Origin: Aliitabrizicola sp031408575 | GTDB taxonomy: Bacteria; Pseudomonadota; Alphaproteobacteria; Rhodobacterales; Rhodobacteraceae | Reading direction: 5' to 3' | Length of the DNA: 21,954 nt | Assembly: GCA_031408575.1 (NCBI GenBank) | Contig: JANNWS010000108.1 | Span: 1-21,954, forward strand | Shown: positions 15,086-21,954 of the stretch, one piece after another | Numbering within the stretch: the stretch's first letter is position 1 | Layout: each line of letters opens with the position of its first letter | Notes under the pieces: generated by a model | Told to the model about the DNA's origin: nothing | Databases searched by the model: none | Seen by the model: only the letters and a program-made list of their open reading frames with translations | Translations under genes and position numbers: made by a program

Positions 15086-15115
15086 TTGGCATTCCCCTTG
15101 GTTTGCGGATAGAAT
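15086..15115 (+). promoter_or_regulatory. Sigma70-type promoter for tolQRAB
   Basis: TTGGCA (15086-15091) and TAGAAT (15110-15115) each match the consensus hexamers at five of six bases and stand 18 bp apart. They lie 54 bp before the tolQ ATG. It is the best promoter match I saw in the window. Confidence 0.65.
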
Positions 15116-15168
15116 CATCATCAAGAAGTCGCACGGGTCAGATGCGGCACGGCAAACGAGCAGGCTTT

Positions 15169-15864
15169 ATGGATACCCAAACCCTCGCGACCGCGCAGGA
15201 GATTGATTTCTCGCTGATCGCCCTTTTCTTCCGCGCGACCTTCACGGTGAAGGTGGTGATGCTGATGCTTCTGGTATCGTCGTTCTGGTCCTGGGCGATC
15301 ATCATCCAGAAGCACATCCTGTTCCGCAAGGCGCGCGGCGAGGCCAGCATCTTTGACCGGGCCTTCTGGTCGGGCGAGCCTTTGGACGAATTGTTCGAGA
15401 AGATCGGGTCGGCCCCGCAGGGTGCGAGCGAGACGATCTTTGCCGCCGGGATGCTGGAGTGGCGGCGCAGTCACCGGCAGGACGGCGGGCTGATTGCAGG
15501 CGCACAGGCGCGAATTGACCGCAGCATGGATGTGGCGATTGCCAAGGAAAGCGAGCGGCTTAACGCAGGGCTTTCGTTTCTGGCAACAGTCGGATCAACC
15601 GCGCCCTTCATCGGGCTGTTCGGGACGGTCTGGGGGATCAAGCATTCGTTCGAGCAGATCGCGATTTCCCAAAACACCAACCTGGCCGTTGTGGCCCCCG
15701 GTATAGCCGAGGCGTTGCTGGCAACCGCGGTGGGTCTGATTGCCGCAATTCCGGCGGTGGTGTTCTACAACAAGCTGAATGCGGACAGCGAGCGGATCAT
15801 CGGCGGGTATGAGGCCTTTGCTGATGAGTTCGCGACCATCCTCTCGCGCCAGCTGGACGCCTGA
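15169..15864 (+). CDS. tolQ: Tol-Pal system proton channel subunit TolQ
   Basis: TolQ forms a pentamer around a TolR dimer and converts proton flow into motion of TolA during outer-membrane constriction. The 231-residue length equals the family norm. Three membrane segments are visible: about 22-45 (VKVVMLMLLVSSFWSWAII), about 138-160 around VGSTAPFIGLFGTVWGI, and about 175-200 around ALLATAVGLIAAIPAV. These last two carry the conserved Thr, Gly and Pro residues of the MotA/TolQ/ExbB family. ATG 15169 is preferred to the longer open frame from 15103 because the family starts here and AGG lies 5 bp upstream. tolR begins one base after the stop. Confidence 0.96.
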   Translation: MDTQTLATAQEIDFSLIALFFRATFTVKVVMLMLLVSSFWSWAIIIQKHILFRKARGEASIFDRAFWSGEPLDELFEKIGSAPQGASETIFAAGMLEWRRSHRQDGGLIAGAQARIDRSMDVAIAKESERLNAGLSFLATVGSTAPFIGLFGTVWGIKHSFEQIAISQNTNLAVVAPGIAEALLATAVGLIAAIPAVVFYNKLNADSERIIGGYEAFADEFATILSRQLDA

Positions 15865-15865
15865 G

Positions 15866-16342
15866 ATGGGCGGGGGTGTTGCCAAAAGCGCATCGGGTGG
15901 CGGGCGACGGGGGCGGCACCGGCGCGGCAAGAGCGTTGCGATGTCGGAAATCAACGTAACACCGTTTGTCGATGTGATGCTGGTGCTATTGATCATCTTC
16001 ATGGTGGCGGCCCCGATGCTGACCGTTGGCGTGCCGGTGCAATTGCCCGAAACGGCGGCGACCGCCCTGCCGACCGAGCAGGAAGAACCGCTGACCATCA
16101 CAATCACTGCCGATGGCCGCCTGTCGATTCAGACGACCGAGACGCCCGAGGCCGAACTGATCCCCAAGCTGCTGGCCATTGCGGCCGAGCGGACCAGCAA
16201 CAAGGTGTTCCTGCGGGCCGATGGTGCCGTGCCGTATGCGCGGGTGGCGCAAGTGATGGGCGCACTGAACGCGGGCGGGTTCCGCGATATCGGGCTGGTG
16301 ACGGATACCGACGGGCCGACCTTCGGCGCCGGCGGCGGCTAA
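15866..16342 (+). CDS. tolR: Tol-Pal system subunit TolR
   Basis: TolR is the ExbD-like partner of TolQ, with one membrane helix and a periplasmic domain. In the 158-residue product, a Gly/Arg-rich cytoplasmic tail (GGGRRGRHRRGK) precedes SEINVTPFVDVMLVLLIIFMV, whose D36 in the helix is the proton-carrying aspartate. The periplasmic part ends in VFLRADGAVPYARVAQVMGALNAGGF, the conserved peptidoglycan-related domain. The ATG is one base beyond the tolQ TGA, so translation is coupled. The frame extends upstream inside tolQ, but those codons are a shadow. tolA starts 12 bp further on. Confidence 0.95.
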   Translation: MGGGVAKSASGGGRRGRHRRGKSVAMSEINVTPFVDVMLVLLIIFMVAAPMLTVGVPVQLPETAATALPTEQEEPLTITITADGRLSIQTTETPEAELIPKLLAIAAERTSNKVFLRADGAVPYARVAQVMGALNAGGFRDIGLVTDTDGPTFGAGGG

Positions 16343-16354
16343 GGCCGGGCGGGC

Positions 16355-17518
16355 ATGGACAAAGGGCAGATCATCTCGGGCGCGGGTCATGCGGGCCTGA
16401 TCGTCTGGGTGGTGGTCGGGGGGTTTTTCTCGACCCCCGAGGATGCGCCTGCGGTGGCGGCAACATCGGTCTCGCTCTTGTCGACCGCAGAATATGAAAA
16501 GCTGGCCGAGGCGGCCCCCGGCAAGCCTGCCACTGTGCCGGAGATTGCGGCCCCCGAACCAGTTGAGCCATCGCTTGATCCGGCGCAGTCGCCGCGCCCC
16601 GAGGCAAAGCCGCAACCGGTGGCCGAACCTGCACCGGAACCTGCGCCGATACCGGATGCCAACCCCGATGTGACCGAGATTGCCGCACTGCCCGAACCGG
16701 AGGTGGTCGAAGCGCCCGAGCCGCTGGCCCCTCCGGCCGAGGTGGAGCAACCCGTGGTGGTTCCACAGACCGAAGAGGCCAAGCCCCAGGATGCGCCGCG
16801 CGTGGCACCCACGCCAGCTGAGGCGCCCGCGCCCGATGCCGAGATCGCCGAGACGCCGACACCCGCCGTAAGCCCGGACGCGGCCCCCGATGCGCCGGTG
16901 GTAGAGGAAGATCAGCCCGAGGCGGCCCCGCAAGAGGCGACGACCCAGATCGTGACCGAGGCGGTGGAAACCGAGGATGCGCCCGCGCTGGCCCCGACCG
17001 CTAGCGTGCGTCCGCGCACCAAGCCGCCCGCGCGCGCGGCCGAGGCCCCCGCCGAAGACGCGACGCCAGCAGCAGCGGAGGTCGCGGCAGATACCGCAGC
17101 CGAGCCCGCCGAAGACAGTATTGCCGATGCCGTTGCGACCGCTGTTGCGGACAGCGAACCGGCGGGAACGGGCGGCACCGAGGCAGACGCCGGGCCGCCG
17201 ATGACGGACGGCGAAAAGGACGCGTTGCGGGTGGCGGTGCAGGCCTGCTGGAACGTCGGATCACTGTCGTCGGATGCGCTGCTGACCACGGTGACGGTCG
17301 GCGTGTCGGTGGCACAGAACGGTGTTCCCGATGCGGGGTCGATCCGCATGATCGGGTTCGAAGGCGGCACCGAAGCCGGGGCGCGGCAATCTTATGAAGC
17401 GGCGCGGCGGGCAATCATCATCTGCGGCAAGAATGGCTTTGAGTTGCCTGCCGAAAAATATGAACAGTGGAAAGACATCGAAATGGTATTCAACCCGGAA
17501 AGAATGAGGATCAAATGA
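16355..17518 (+). CDS. tolA: Cell envelope protein TolA
   Basis: TolA links the TolQR motor to TolB and Pal across the periplasm. Of its 387 residues, about 8-25 form the single N-terminal membrane helix with an S-x3-H pattern (S8, H12), as in TolA/TonB. Residues 30-280 are a long Pro/Glu/Ala-rich, strongly acidic stretch with many EP and AP steps. About 283-387 form the globular C-terminal domain with a likely disulphide pair C298 and C357. Enteric TolA instead has a Lys/Ala/Glu-rich helical domain II, so this connector is probably extended rather than helical. Identity rests on position, architecture and the C-terminal domain. The TGA overlaps the tolB ATG by four bases. The repeat-rich DNA makes large shadow frames on both strands. 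Confidence 0.92.
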   Translation: MDKGQIISGAGHAGLIVWVVVGGFFSTPEDAPAVAATSVSLLSTAEYEKLAEAAPGKPATVPEIAAPEPVEPSLDPAQSPRPEAKPQPVAEPAPEPAPIPDANPDVTEIAALPEPEVVEAPEPLAPPAEVEQPVVVPQTEEAKPQDAPRVAPTPAEAPAPDAEIAETPTPAVSPDAAPDAPVVEEDQPEAAPQEATTQIVTEAVETEDAPALAPTASVRPRTKPPARAAEAPAEDATPAAAEVAADTAAEPAEDSIADAVATAVADSEPAGTGGTEADAGPPMTDGEKDALRVAVQACWNVGSLSSDALLTTVTVGVSVAQNGVPDAGSIRMIGFEGGTEAGARQSYEAARRAIIICGKNGFELPAEKYEQWKDIEMVFNPERMRIK

Positions 17519-18852
17519 CCCTGTTCAGAACCCTTGCCCCTGCGCTTGCGCTGGCTTTGGTCGTGTTCGCCGGGCAGACGCCCGCCGCCTTTGCGCAGAA
17601 CGGCCCGCTGCGGATCGAGATCACCGATGGCGTGATCGAACCGCTGCCCTTTGCGGTGCCGGATTTCATCGCCGAAAATGCAGGTGCCGCCGAGCTTGCG
17701 CGGGATATCGCGCGGGTTGTCGCGTCAGACCTGGAGGGGACCGGGCTGTTTCGGGAGATCCCCGCCAGCGCGCATATAAGCCGCGTCACCGGTTTCGATG
17801 CGCCCGTGGCCTATGCCGACTGGAAGGCGATCAACGCACAGGCGCTGATCACCGGGGCGGTCAGCGCGTCCGGTGACAGGGTGTCGGTCAAATTCCGGGT
17901 CTATGACGTGTTCTCGGGCCAGCCGCTGGGCGAGGGGCTGCAATTTGCGGGTTCGGCGCAGGGCTGGCGTCGGATGGCGCATAAGGTGGCGGATCAGGTC
18001 TATAGCCGGATCACCGGCGAAGGCGGGTATTTCGACAGCCGCGTGGTCTATGTCTCGGAATCCGGGCCGAAGAACCAGCGTGCCAAGCGGCTGGCCGTGA
18101 TGGATTACGATGGTGCCAATGTGCAGTATCTGACCGACAGTTCCACCATCGTGATCGCACCGCGCTTTTCCCCTGATGGCGGTCGCATCCTTTATACCTC
18201 GTTTGCAAGCGGGTTCCCGCGGATCGTCGAGATGGACATCGGCAGCGTGCAGTCGCGCCCGCTGGCGGAGCAGCCCGGCACGATGACGTTTGCCCCGCGC
18301 TATGGACCCGACGGGCGCACGGTGGTGTTCTCTCTGGAGCAGGGCGGCAATACCGATATCTATGCGATGGACAGCCAGTCGGGGTCATCGTCGCGGCTGA
18401 CATCTTCGCCGTCGATCGAAACCGCGCCCAGCTATTCCCCCGATGGCAGCCAGATCGTGTTTGAAAGTGACCGGTCCGGGACGCAGCAGATCTACGTCAT
18501 GTCGGCTGGTGGCGGCGAGCCGGTGCGGATCAGCAATGGGCCGGGGCGCTATGGCACACCTGTGTGGTCGCCGCGCGGCGATTTGATTGCCTTTACCAAA
18601 CAGCACCAGGGCCGGTTCCATATCGGGGTGATGCGAACGGACGGATCGGAAGAGCGCCTTCTGACCGCCAGCTTCCTGGACGAGGGGCCAACCTGGGCAC
18701 CGAATGGCCGTGTGATCATGTTTACCCGGCAGGGGGCGGGGGCGAGCGGCGAGCCTGCGCTGTATTCGGTGGATATTTCCGGGCGCAACCTGCGCAAGGT
18801 GACATCGGAAGGCCCGGCATCCGACCCCGCATGGTCGCCGCTGCTGCCATGA
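17515..18852 (+). CDS. tolB: Tol-Pal system periplasmic protein TolB
   Basis: TolB is a soluble periplasmic protein that binds Pal and is released by TolA. The 445-residue precursor has a signal peptide ending AAFA before Q29. An N-terminal alpha/beta domain carries a DFIAENAGAAELARDIARVV-like helix. A six-bladed propeller follows, built from the TolB repeat core S/A-P-D/N-G: APRFSPDGG, APRYGPDGR, APSYSPDGS, TPVWSPRGD, GPTWAPNGR and DPAWSP. ATG 17515 overlaps the tolA stop (ATGA) and has GAGG six bases upstream. Length and repeat number are normal. pal begins 91 bp downstream. Confidence 0.97.
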   Translation: MTLFRTLAPALALALVVFAGQTPAAFAQNGPLRIEITDGVIEPLPFAVPDFIAENAGAAELARDIARVVASDLEGTGLFREIPASAHISRVTGFDAPVAYADWKAINAQALITGAVSASGDRVSVKFRVYDVFSGQPLGEGLQFAGSAQGWRRMAHKVADQVYSRITGEGGYFDSRVVYVSESGPKNQRAKRLAVMDYDGANVQYLTDSSTIVIAPRFSPDGGRILYTSFASGFPRIVEMDIGSVQSRPLAEQPGTMTFAPRYGPDGRTVVFSLEQGGNTDIYAMDSQSGSSSRLTSSPSIETAPSYSPDGSQIVFESDRSGTQQIYVMSAGGGEPVRISNGPGRYGTPVWSPRGDLIAFTKQHQGRFHIGVMRTDGSEERLLTASFLDEGPTWAPNGRVIMFTRQGAGASGEPALYSVDISGRNLRKVTSEGPASDPAWSPLLP

Positions 18853-18872
18853 CCGGACGCGCCGCCGGTGGT

Positions 18873-18901
18873 TTGCAGGGCGGCGCGATCCTTGCTATCT
18901 T
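18873..18901 (+). promoter_or_regulatory. Candidate promoter for pal, with overlapping hairpin
   Basis: TTGCAG (18873-18878) and TATCTT (18896-18901) are 17 bp apart, and a TGC in front of the -10 gives an extended -10. A perfect 9-bp stem, CGCGCCGCC (18858-18866) with GGCGGCGCG (18879-18887), places the -35 box in its loop. There is no T-run, so the stem is not a standard terminator of tolB. Confidence 0.4.
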
Positions 18902-18943
18902 AGGCCAATCGAGCAAATTCCCACGATCAAGAAGGAACCGCCC

Positions 18944-19474
18944 ATGACGATTTTCCCCAAGGCCCTGCTTCTGGTGGCCGCACTAAGCCTTGCTGCCTGC
19001 AACAACCCCAACCGCTTTGGTGCGGGCGGGGCCGGGGGTGCGGGCGGGGCAGGTTCAGGTGCCGGTGGTATCGGCACGACGGGTCTTGGCGATGCGTCCG
19101 ACCCCCGCTCGCCTGCGTTCTTCCAGCAGACGGTGGGCGACCGGGTGTTCTTTCTGGTGGACCAGAGCACGCTGACCGATGCGGCGCGGACCACGCTGAC
19201 GGGGCAGGCCCAGTGGCTGAACAGCAACGCGGACTATGCCGTGATCATCGAAGGCCATGCCGATGAACAGGGGACGCGGGAATACAACCTTGCCCTTGGC
19301 GCGCGGCGCGCAAGCGGCGTGCAGGACTTCCTGATCTCGCAGGGCGTCGCCCCCAGCCGGATGCGGACCGTCAGCTATGGCAAGGAACGCCCTGTTGAAA
19401 TCTGCTCGGTCGAGGAATGTTACACTAAAAACCGGCGTGCAGTGACGGTGCTGTCAACGGGCGCGGCGGGCTGA
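18944..19474 (+). CDS. pal: Peptidoglycan-associated lipoprotein Pal
   Basis: Pal is anchored in the outer membrane by lipids on its N-terminal cysteine and grips peptidoglycan through an OmpA-like domain. The 176-residue precursor has lipobox LAAC with C19 as the modified residue. A Gly/Ala-rich flexible tether lies at 26-43, and the OmpA C-terminal domain at about 64-172. The diaminopimelate-binding motif is present: EGHADEQGTREYN with D107, then LGARRAS with the arginines at 121-122. C154 and C159 could form a disulphide. AAGGA precedes ATG 18944 at good spacing. cpoB follows after 10 bp. Confidence 0.97.
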   Translation: MTIFPKALLLVAALSLAACNNPNRFGAGGAGGAGGAGSGAGGIGTTGLGDASDPRSPAFFQQTVGDRVFFLVDQSTLTDAARTTLTGQAQWLNSNADYAVIIEGHADEQGTREYNLALGARRASGVQDFLISQGVAPSRMRTVSYGKERPVEICSVEECYTKNRRAVTVLSTGAAG

Positions 19475-19484
19475 GGAGAGGTTG

Positions 19485-20300
19485 ATGCGGCTTTTCGGCG
19501 TTCTTTTGTTTGTGCTGCTGCCCGTGGGGGCGGTGGCGCAGGACCGTGCTCAGACCCTCGCCGACCTGCGGGCCGAAGTGCAGCTTTTGTCGAACGAGGT
19601 GACCAGCCTCCGACAAGAGCTGGTCACCACGGGCGCAAGCCAGTCGGGCGTCGGTGGCGCGTCAGCGTTGCAGCGGATGGATGCGATGGAGGCTGCGCTG
19701 TCGCAGCTGACATCGAAAACCGAGGCGCTGGAGTTTCGCATCAATCAGGTGGTGGCGGACGGGACGCGGCGCGTCGGCGATATCGAGTTTCGCCTGACCG
19801 AACTTGAGGGCGGCGATGTCAGCGCGCTGCCGGTAACGCCGCCGTTGGGGGGCGAGGCCGGTGCGCCTGCCGCTGCGGTAGTGGCGCCGGCAACCGGCAA
19901 CGATGCCCCGGAACTGGCAGTGGGCGAACAGGCAGACTTTGACCGGGCGCGGGAGGTGCTCGGCACGGGTGACTTTCGCGCCGCCGCTGACCAGTTTACG
20001 ACCTTTACCCAGACCTATTCGGGTGGCCCCCTGAGCGGCGAGGCGTATTTCTTGCTGGGTGAGGCGCTAAGCCAGACCGGCCAGACGGCAGATGCCGCGC
20101 GGGCTTATCTGGAAAGCTTTTCCGGGACGCCGAACGGGCCAAGGGCCGGTGAGGCCTTGCTGAAACTAGGGCGCAGTCTGGGGACTCTGGGGCAAGTGCC
20201 GGAGGCTTGTGTGACGCTGGCCGAGGTGGGCGTGCGGTTTCCGGGATCGGCACCCGCGACCGAGGCGCAATCTTCGATGCAGGGGCTTGGCTGTTCTTGA
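19485..20300 (+). CDS. cpoB: Cell division coordinator CpoB (YbgF)
   Basis: CpoB is periplasmic and links Tol-Pal constriction with peptidoglycan synthesis. The 271-residue precursor has a signal peptide ending AVA before Q19. A coiled-coil region rich in LRAEVQ-, LSNEVTSLRQEL- and LEFRINQ-type heptads lies at about 25-105, a Pro/Ala linker at about 115-145, and TPR repeats from about 150 to the end (FDRAREVLGTGDFRAAADQF, GEAYFLLGEALSQTGQTADAARAYL, LLKLGRSLGTLGQ). ATG 19485 is chosen over the in-frame TTG 19482 because GAGGAGAGG lies at better distance. Its last four bases overlap the TTG start of tilS. Confidence 0.93.
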   Translation: MRLFGVLLFVLLPVGAVAQDRAQTLADLRAEVQLLSNEVTSLRQELVTTGASQSGVGGASALQRMDAMEAALSQLTSKTEALEFRINQVVADGTRRVGDIEFRLTELEGGDVSALPVTPPLGGEAGAPAAAVVAPATGNDAPELAVGEQADFDRAREVLGTGDFRAAADQFTTFTQTYSGGPLSGEAYFLLGEALSQTGQTADAARAYLESFSGTPNGPRAGEALLKLGRSLGTLGQVPEACVTLAEVGVRFPGSAPATEAQSSMQGLGCS

Positions 20301-21535
20301 GCGGGGCGCGCGATGCGCTGATTGCGAAATTTGTGACGGCGCTAGGCCCGGTGGATCATCCGCTGGGCCTTGCCGTTTCCGGGGGCGGGGATTCGGTGGC
20401 ACTGTTGTGCCTGGCGGTAGACGCCGGACTGTCGGCTTCGGTGGTGACGGTGGATCACGGCCTGCGCCCGGAGGCGGTAGCGGAATCCCGGTGGGTTGGC
20501 AGGCTTTGCGCCGATTTGGGCGTTCCGCATGAGGTCTTGCACTGGCAGGGCTGGGACGGTGCGGGGAACTTGCAGGACCACGCTCGGCGGGCGCGGCTGA
20601 CGCTAATCTCGGACTGGGCCTTGGGGGAGGGGATCGGCGCGGTGGCGCTGGGACATACCGAGGACGATCAGGCCGAAACGGTGCTGATGCGTCTCGCGCG
20701 GCGGGCGGGGGTGGACGGGCTGTCTGCGATGGCTGTGCGGCGCGACCATCTGGGCGTGACGTGGCTGCGGCCGTTGCTGGGGGTGCCGCGCGAGGCGCTG
20801 CGCGACTATCTGCGCGAACGGGGGCAAGGATGGATCGACGATCCGTCGAATGACGCGCAGCGGTTTGACCGGGTCAAGGCGCGGCGCGCGCTGAAGGCGC
20901 TGGCACCGCTGGGGCTGGATGCCGGGGCGCTGGCGGGGGTGGCGGCGCGGATGGCCGAGGCGCGGGCCGCACTGAACGTGCAGACCGAGGCCGCGGCGCG
21001 CCGGGTGGCGCGGATCGACGCGGGGGATGTGGTGATTGAGCGCGCGGCGTTTCTGGCGCTGCCCGCCGAGGTGCAGCGCAGGCTACTGGTGGCAGCACTG
21101 GTCTGGATGGCGTCGGCGGAATATGGCCCCCGCGCGGAGCCGGTGCAGGCGCTGCTGGGCGCTATTGCCGCAGGGCGTGGCGGGACGCTGGCGGGGTGCC
21201 GGGTGCTGTGCCGTAAGGCCGAGGTGCGGGTGGTGAGAGAGGTTCAGGCGCTGCGCGGTGTAGTCGCCGTTCCGGGGTCTGTCTGGGACCGGCGCTGGTG
21301 CGTGACGGGGCCAGAAAACAACGGCTTGGAAGTGCGCGCGCTGGGTGCCGCGGGGCTGGTTGAGTGTCCGGGCTGGCGCGTGACAGGCCGGCCAAGGGCG
21401 GCAGTATTGGCCTCGCCCGCGGTGTGGCGCGGCGATGTGCTGGTTGCAGCGCCGCAGGCGCGGGCAGAAGGTCTGTGGCGGGCAGAGCCCGTCCGCGACC
21501 CTGATGCCTTCTTTCTTTCCATTTTATCGCATTGA
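20297..21535 (+). CDS. tilS: tRNA(Ile)-lysidine synthase
   Basis: TilS attaches lysine to C34 of the tRNA-Ile that reads AUA, changing its decoding and its charging identity. The 412-residue protein has the PP-loop ATP-binding motif SGGGDS (28-33), VTVDHGLR (50-57), GHTEDDQAET (119-128), and WIDDPSN (179-185), all typical of TilS. The C-terminal half is less conserved, with a tRNA-binding domain. The start is TTG 20297, overlapping the cpoB TGA by four bases with CAGGGG about ten bases upstream; GTG 20333 is a poorer choice because it leaves too little before the PP-loop. The frame is open further upstream inside cpoB, but that is a shadow. It sits between cpoB and ftsH, as in many alphaproteobacteria. 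Confidence 0.93.
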   Translation: MSGARDALIAKFVTALGPVDHPLGLAVSGGGDSVALLCLAVDAGLSASVVTVDHGLRPEAVAESRWVGRLCADLGVPHEVLHWQGWDGAGNLQDHARRARLTLISDWALGEGIGAVALGHTEDDQAETVLMRLARRAGVDGLSAMAVRRDHLGVTWLRPLLGVPREALRDYLRERGQGWIDDPSNDAQRFDRVKARRALKALAPLGLDAGALAGVAARMAEARAALNVQTEAAARRVARIDAGDVVIERAAFLALPAEVQRRLLVAALVWMASAEYGPRAEPVQALLGAIAAGRGGTLAGCRVLCRKAEVRVVREVQALRGVVAVPGSVWDRRWCVTGPENNGLEVRALGAAGLVECPGWRVTGRPRAAVLASPAVWRGDVLVAAPQARAEGLWRAEPVRDPDAFFLSILSH

Positions 21536-21559
21536 ACCGTCCGGTTTAATGGCTATCTT
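21532..21559 (+). promoter_or_regulatory. Candidate promoter for ftsH
   Basis: TTGAAC (21532-21537), overlapping the tilS stop, and TATCTT (21554-21559) are 16 bp apart and lie about 50 bp before the ftsH GTG. The -10 context GCTATCTTA is identical to that before pal. A heat-shock sigma-32 type site is also possible because ftsH is commonly in that regulon, but the match does not decide it. Confidence 0.4.
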
Positions 21560-21610
21560 ACGCTCAAAGCCGTGGGCAACTGGGTCTTGCGGCGCATTGG
21601 GAGGTATTTC

Positions 21611-21954
21611 GTGGGTAACGCACGAAACATCGCGTTCTGGGTCGTTCTGTTTCTTCTGATCCTTGCACTGTTCAACTTGTTCAGCGGCGGCCAAAGCACG
21701 GCATCGTCGCGGTCGATCTCGTATTCGGATTTCATCTCGCGCGTCGAAGCGGACGATGTGTCAAGCGTGACGCTGGATGGCGAGCGGGTTCTGATCCGCA
21801 CCAAGGATGGCACCCAGTTGGTGGCGATCAAGCCGGATGGCGAAGAGATCACCGACCGGCTGATCGCAAAGAACGTCGAGGTGCGGGTCGAGGCGCAGCA
21901 GCAGTCGGGGTTCTTCTCGTTGATCTCGCTCTGGCTGCCGTTCCTTGTGCTGAT
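21611..21954 (+). CDS. ftsH: ATP-dependent zinc metalloprotease FtsH, N-terminal part (3' truncated by window)
   Basis: FtsH is a membrane-bound AAA+ protease that degrades misfolded membrane proteins and short-lived regulators. The 114 visible residues include the first membrane helix (IAFWVVLFLLILALFNLF, about 6-23), a periplasmic domain with SRSISYSDFISRVEADDVSSV and the LIAKNVEVRVEAQQQSG segment, and the start of the second helix (about 104 onward, SLWLPFLVL). The AAA+ and protease domains lie beyond the window. The start is GTG 21611 with GGGAGG seven bases upstream. The product of the open frame is family-like from this codon. It follows tilS by 75 bp with a candidate promoter in the gap. 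Confidence 0.95.
   Translation, partial: MGNARNIAFWVVLFLLILALFNLFSGGQSTASSRSISYSDFISRVEADDVSSVTLDGERVLIRTKDGTQLVAIKPDGEEITDRLIAKNVEVRVEAQQQSGFFSLISLWLPFLVL

Noticed and set aside
16355..17518. Repeat array or CRISPR-like signal in tolA
   Set aside because: The repetition is codon-level Pro/Glu/Ala bias without fixed repeat units or spacers.

Overview
The window reads as core chromosome of an alphaproteobacterium, most likely a member of the Rhodobacterales (Rhodobacter/Paracoccus/Roseobacter relatives). This is inferred from the high G+C content, a Pcs-type phosphatidylcholine synthase, the fsa-DUF484-xerC order, a DUF1127 small protein, and the run ruvCAB - ybgC - tolQRAB - pal - cpoB - tilS - ftsH. 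I found no tRNA, rRNA, insertion sequence, prophage, CRISPR array or defence gene. I do not see an undescribed multi-gene system. The least explained pieces are a 25-residue lipoprotein gene, two unrecognised proteins (10291-10632 and 13756-14394), and the pairing of a DUF484 gene with xerC.

Region 1 (1-5887): the 3' half of ileS on the + strand ends at a perfect palindromic terminator facing a minus-strand TerC-like DUF475 membrane protein. Upstream of that gene lies a minus-strand run that looks like one operon: fsa (small transaldolase) - DUF484 - xerC - pcs. Region 2 (5978-10200): priA on + converges with a minus-strand EamA transporter with only 4 bp between their stop codons. About 310 bp without a gene then leads to prmA.

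Region 3 (10201-13542): a small membrane protein gene ends at a strong hairpin terminator and faces a minus-strand DUF1127 gene. The DUF1127 gene is divergent from ruvCAB, the complete Holliday-junction branch migration and resolution set. A near-match to the alphaproteobacterial SOS box lies 31-45 bp upstream of ruvC.

Region 4 (13543-21954): an unrecognised 212-residue protein, the tiny lipoprotein and ybgC lead into the envelope-constriction cluster tolQRAB-pal-cpoB. TolQ, TolR and TolA form the inner-membrane motor, TolB is the periplasmic propeller, Pal is the peptidoglycan-binding lipoprotein, and CpoB is the periplasmic coordinator. A good sigma70-type promoter stands just before tolQ, and a weaker one before pal. 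tilS starts inside the last codons of cpoB, and the 5' end of ftsH is cut off by the window edge. Start codons are frequently GTG or TTG, and 4-bp stop/start overlaps recur (ruvC/ruvA, tolA/tolB, cpoB/tilS, DUF484/xerC).
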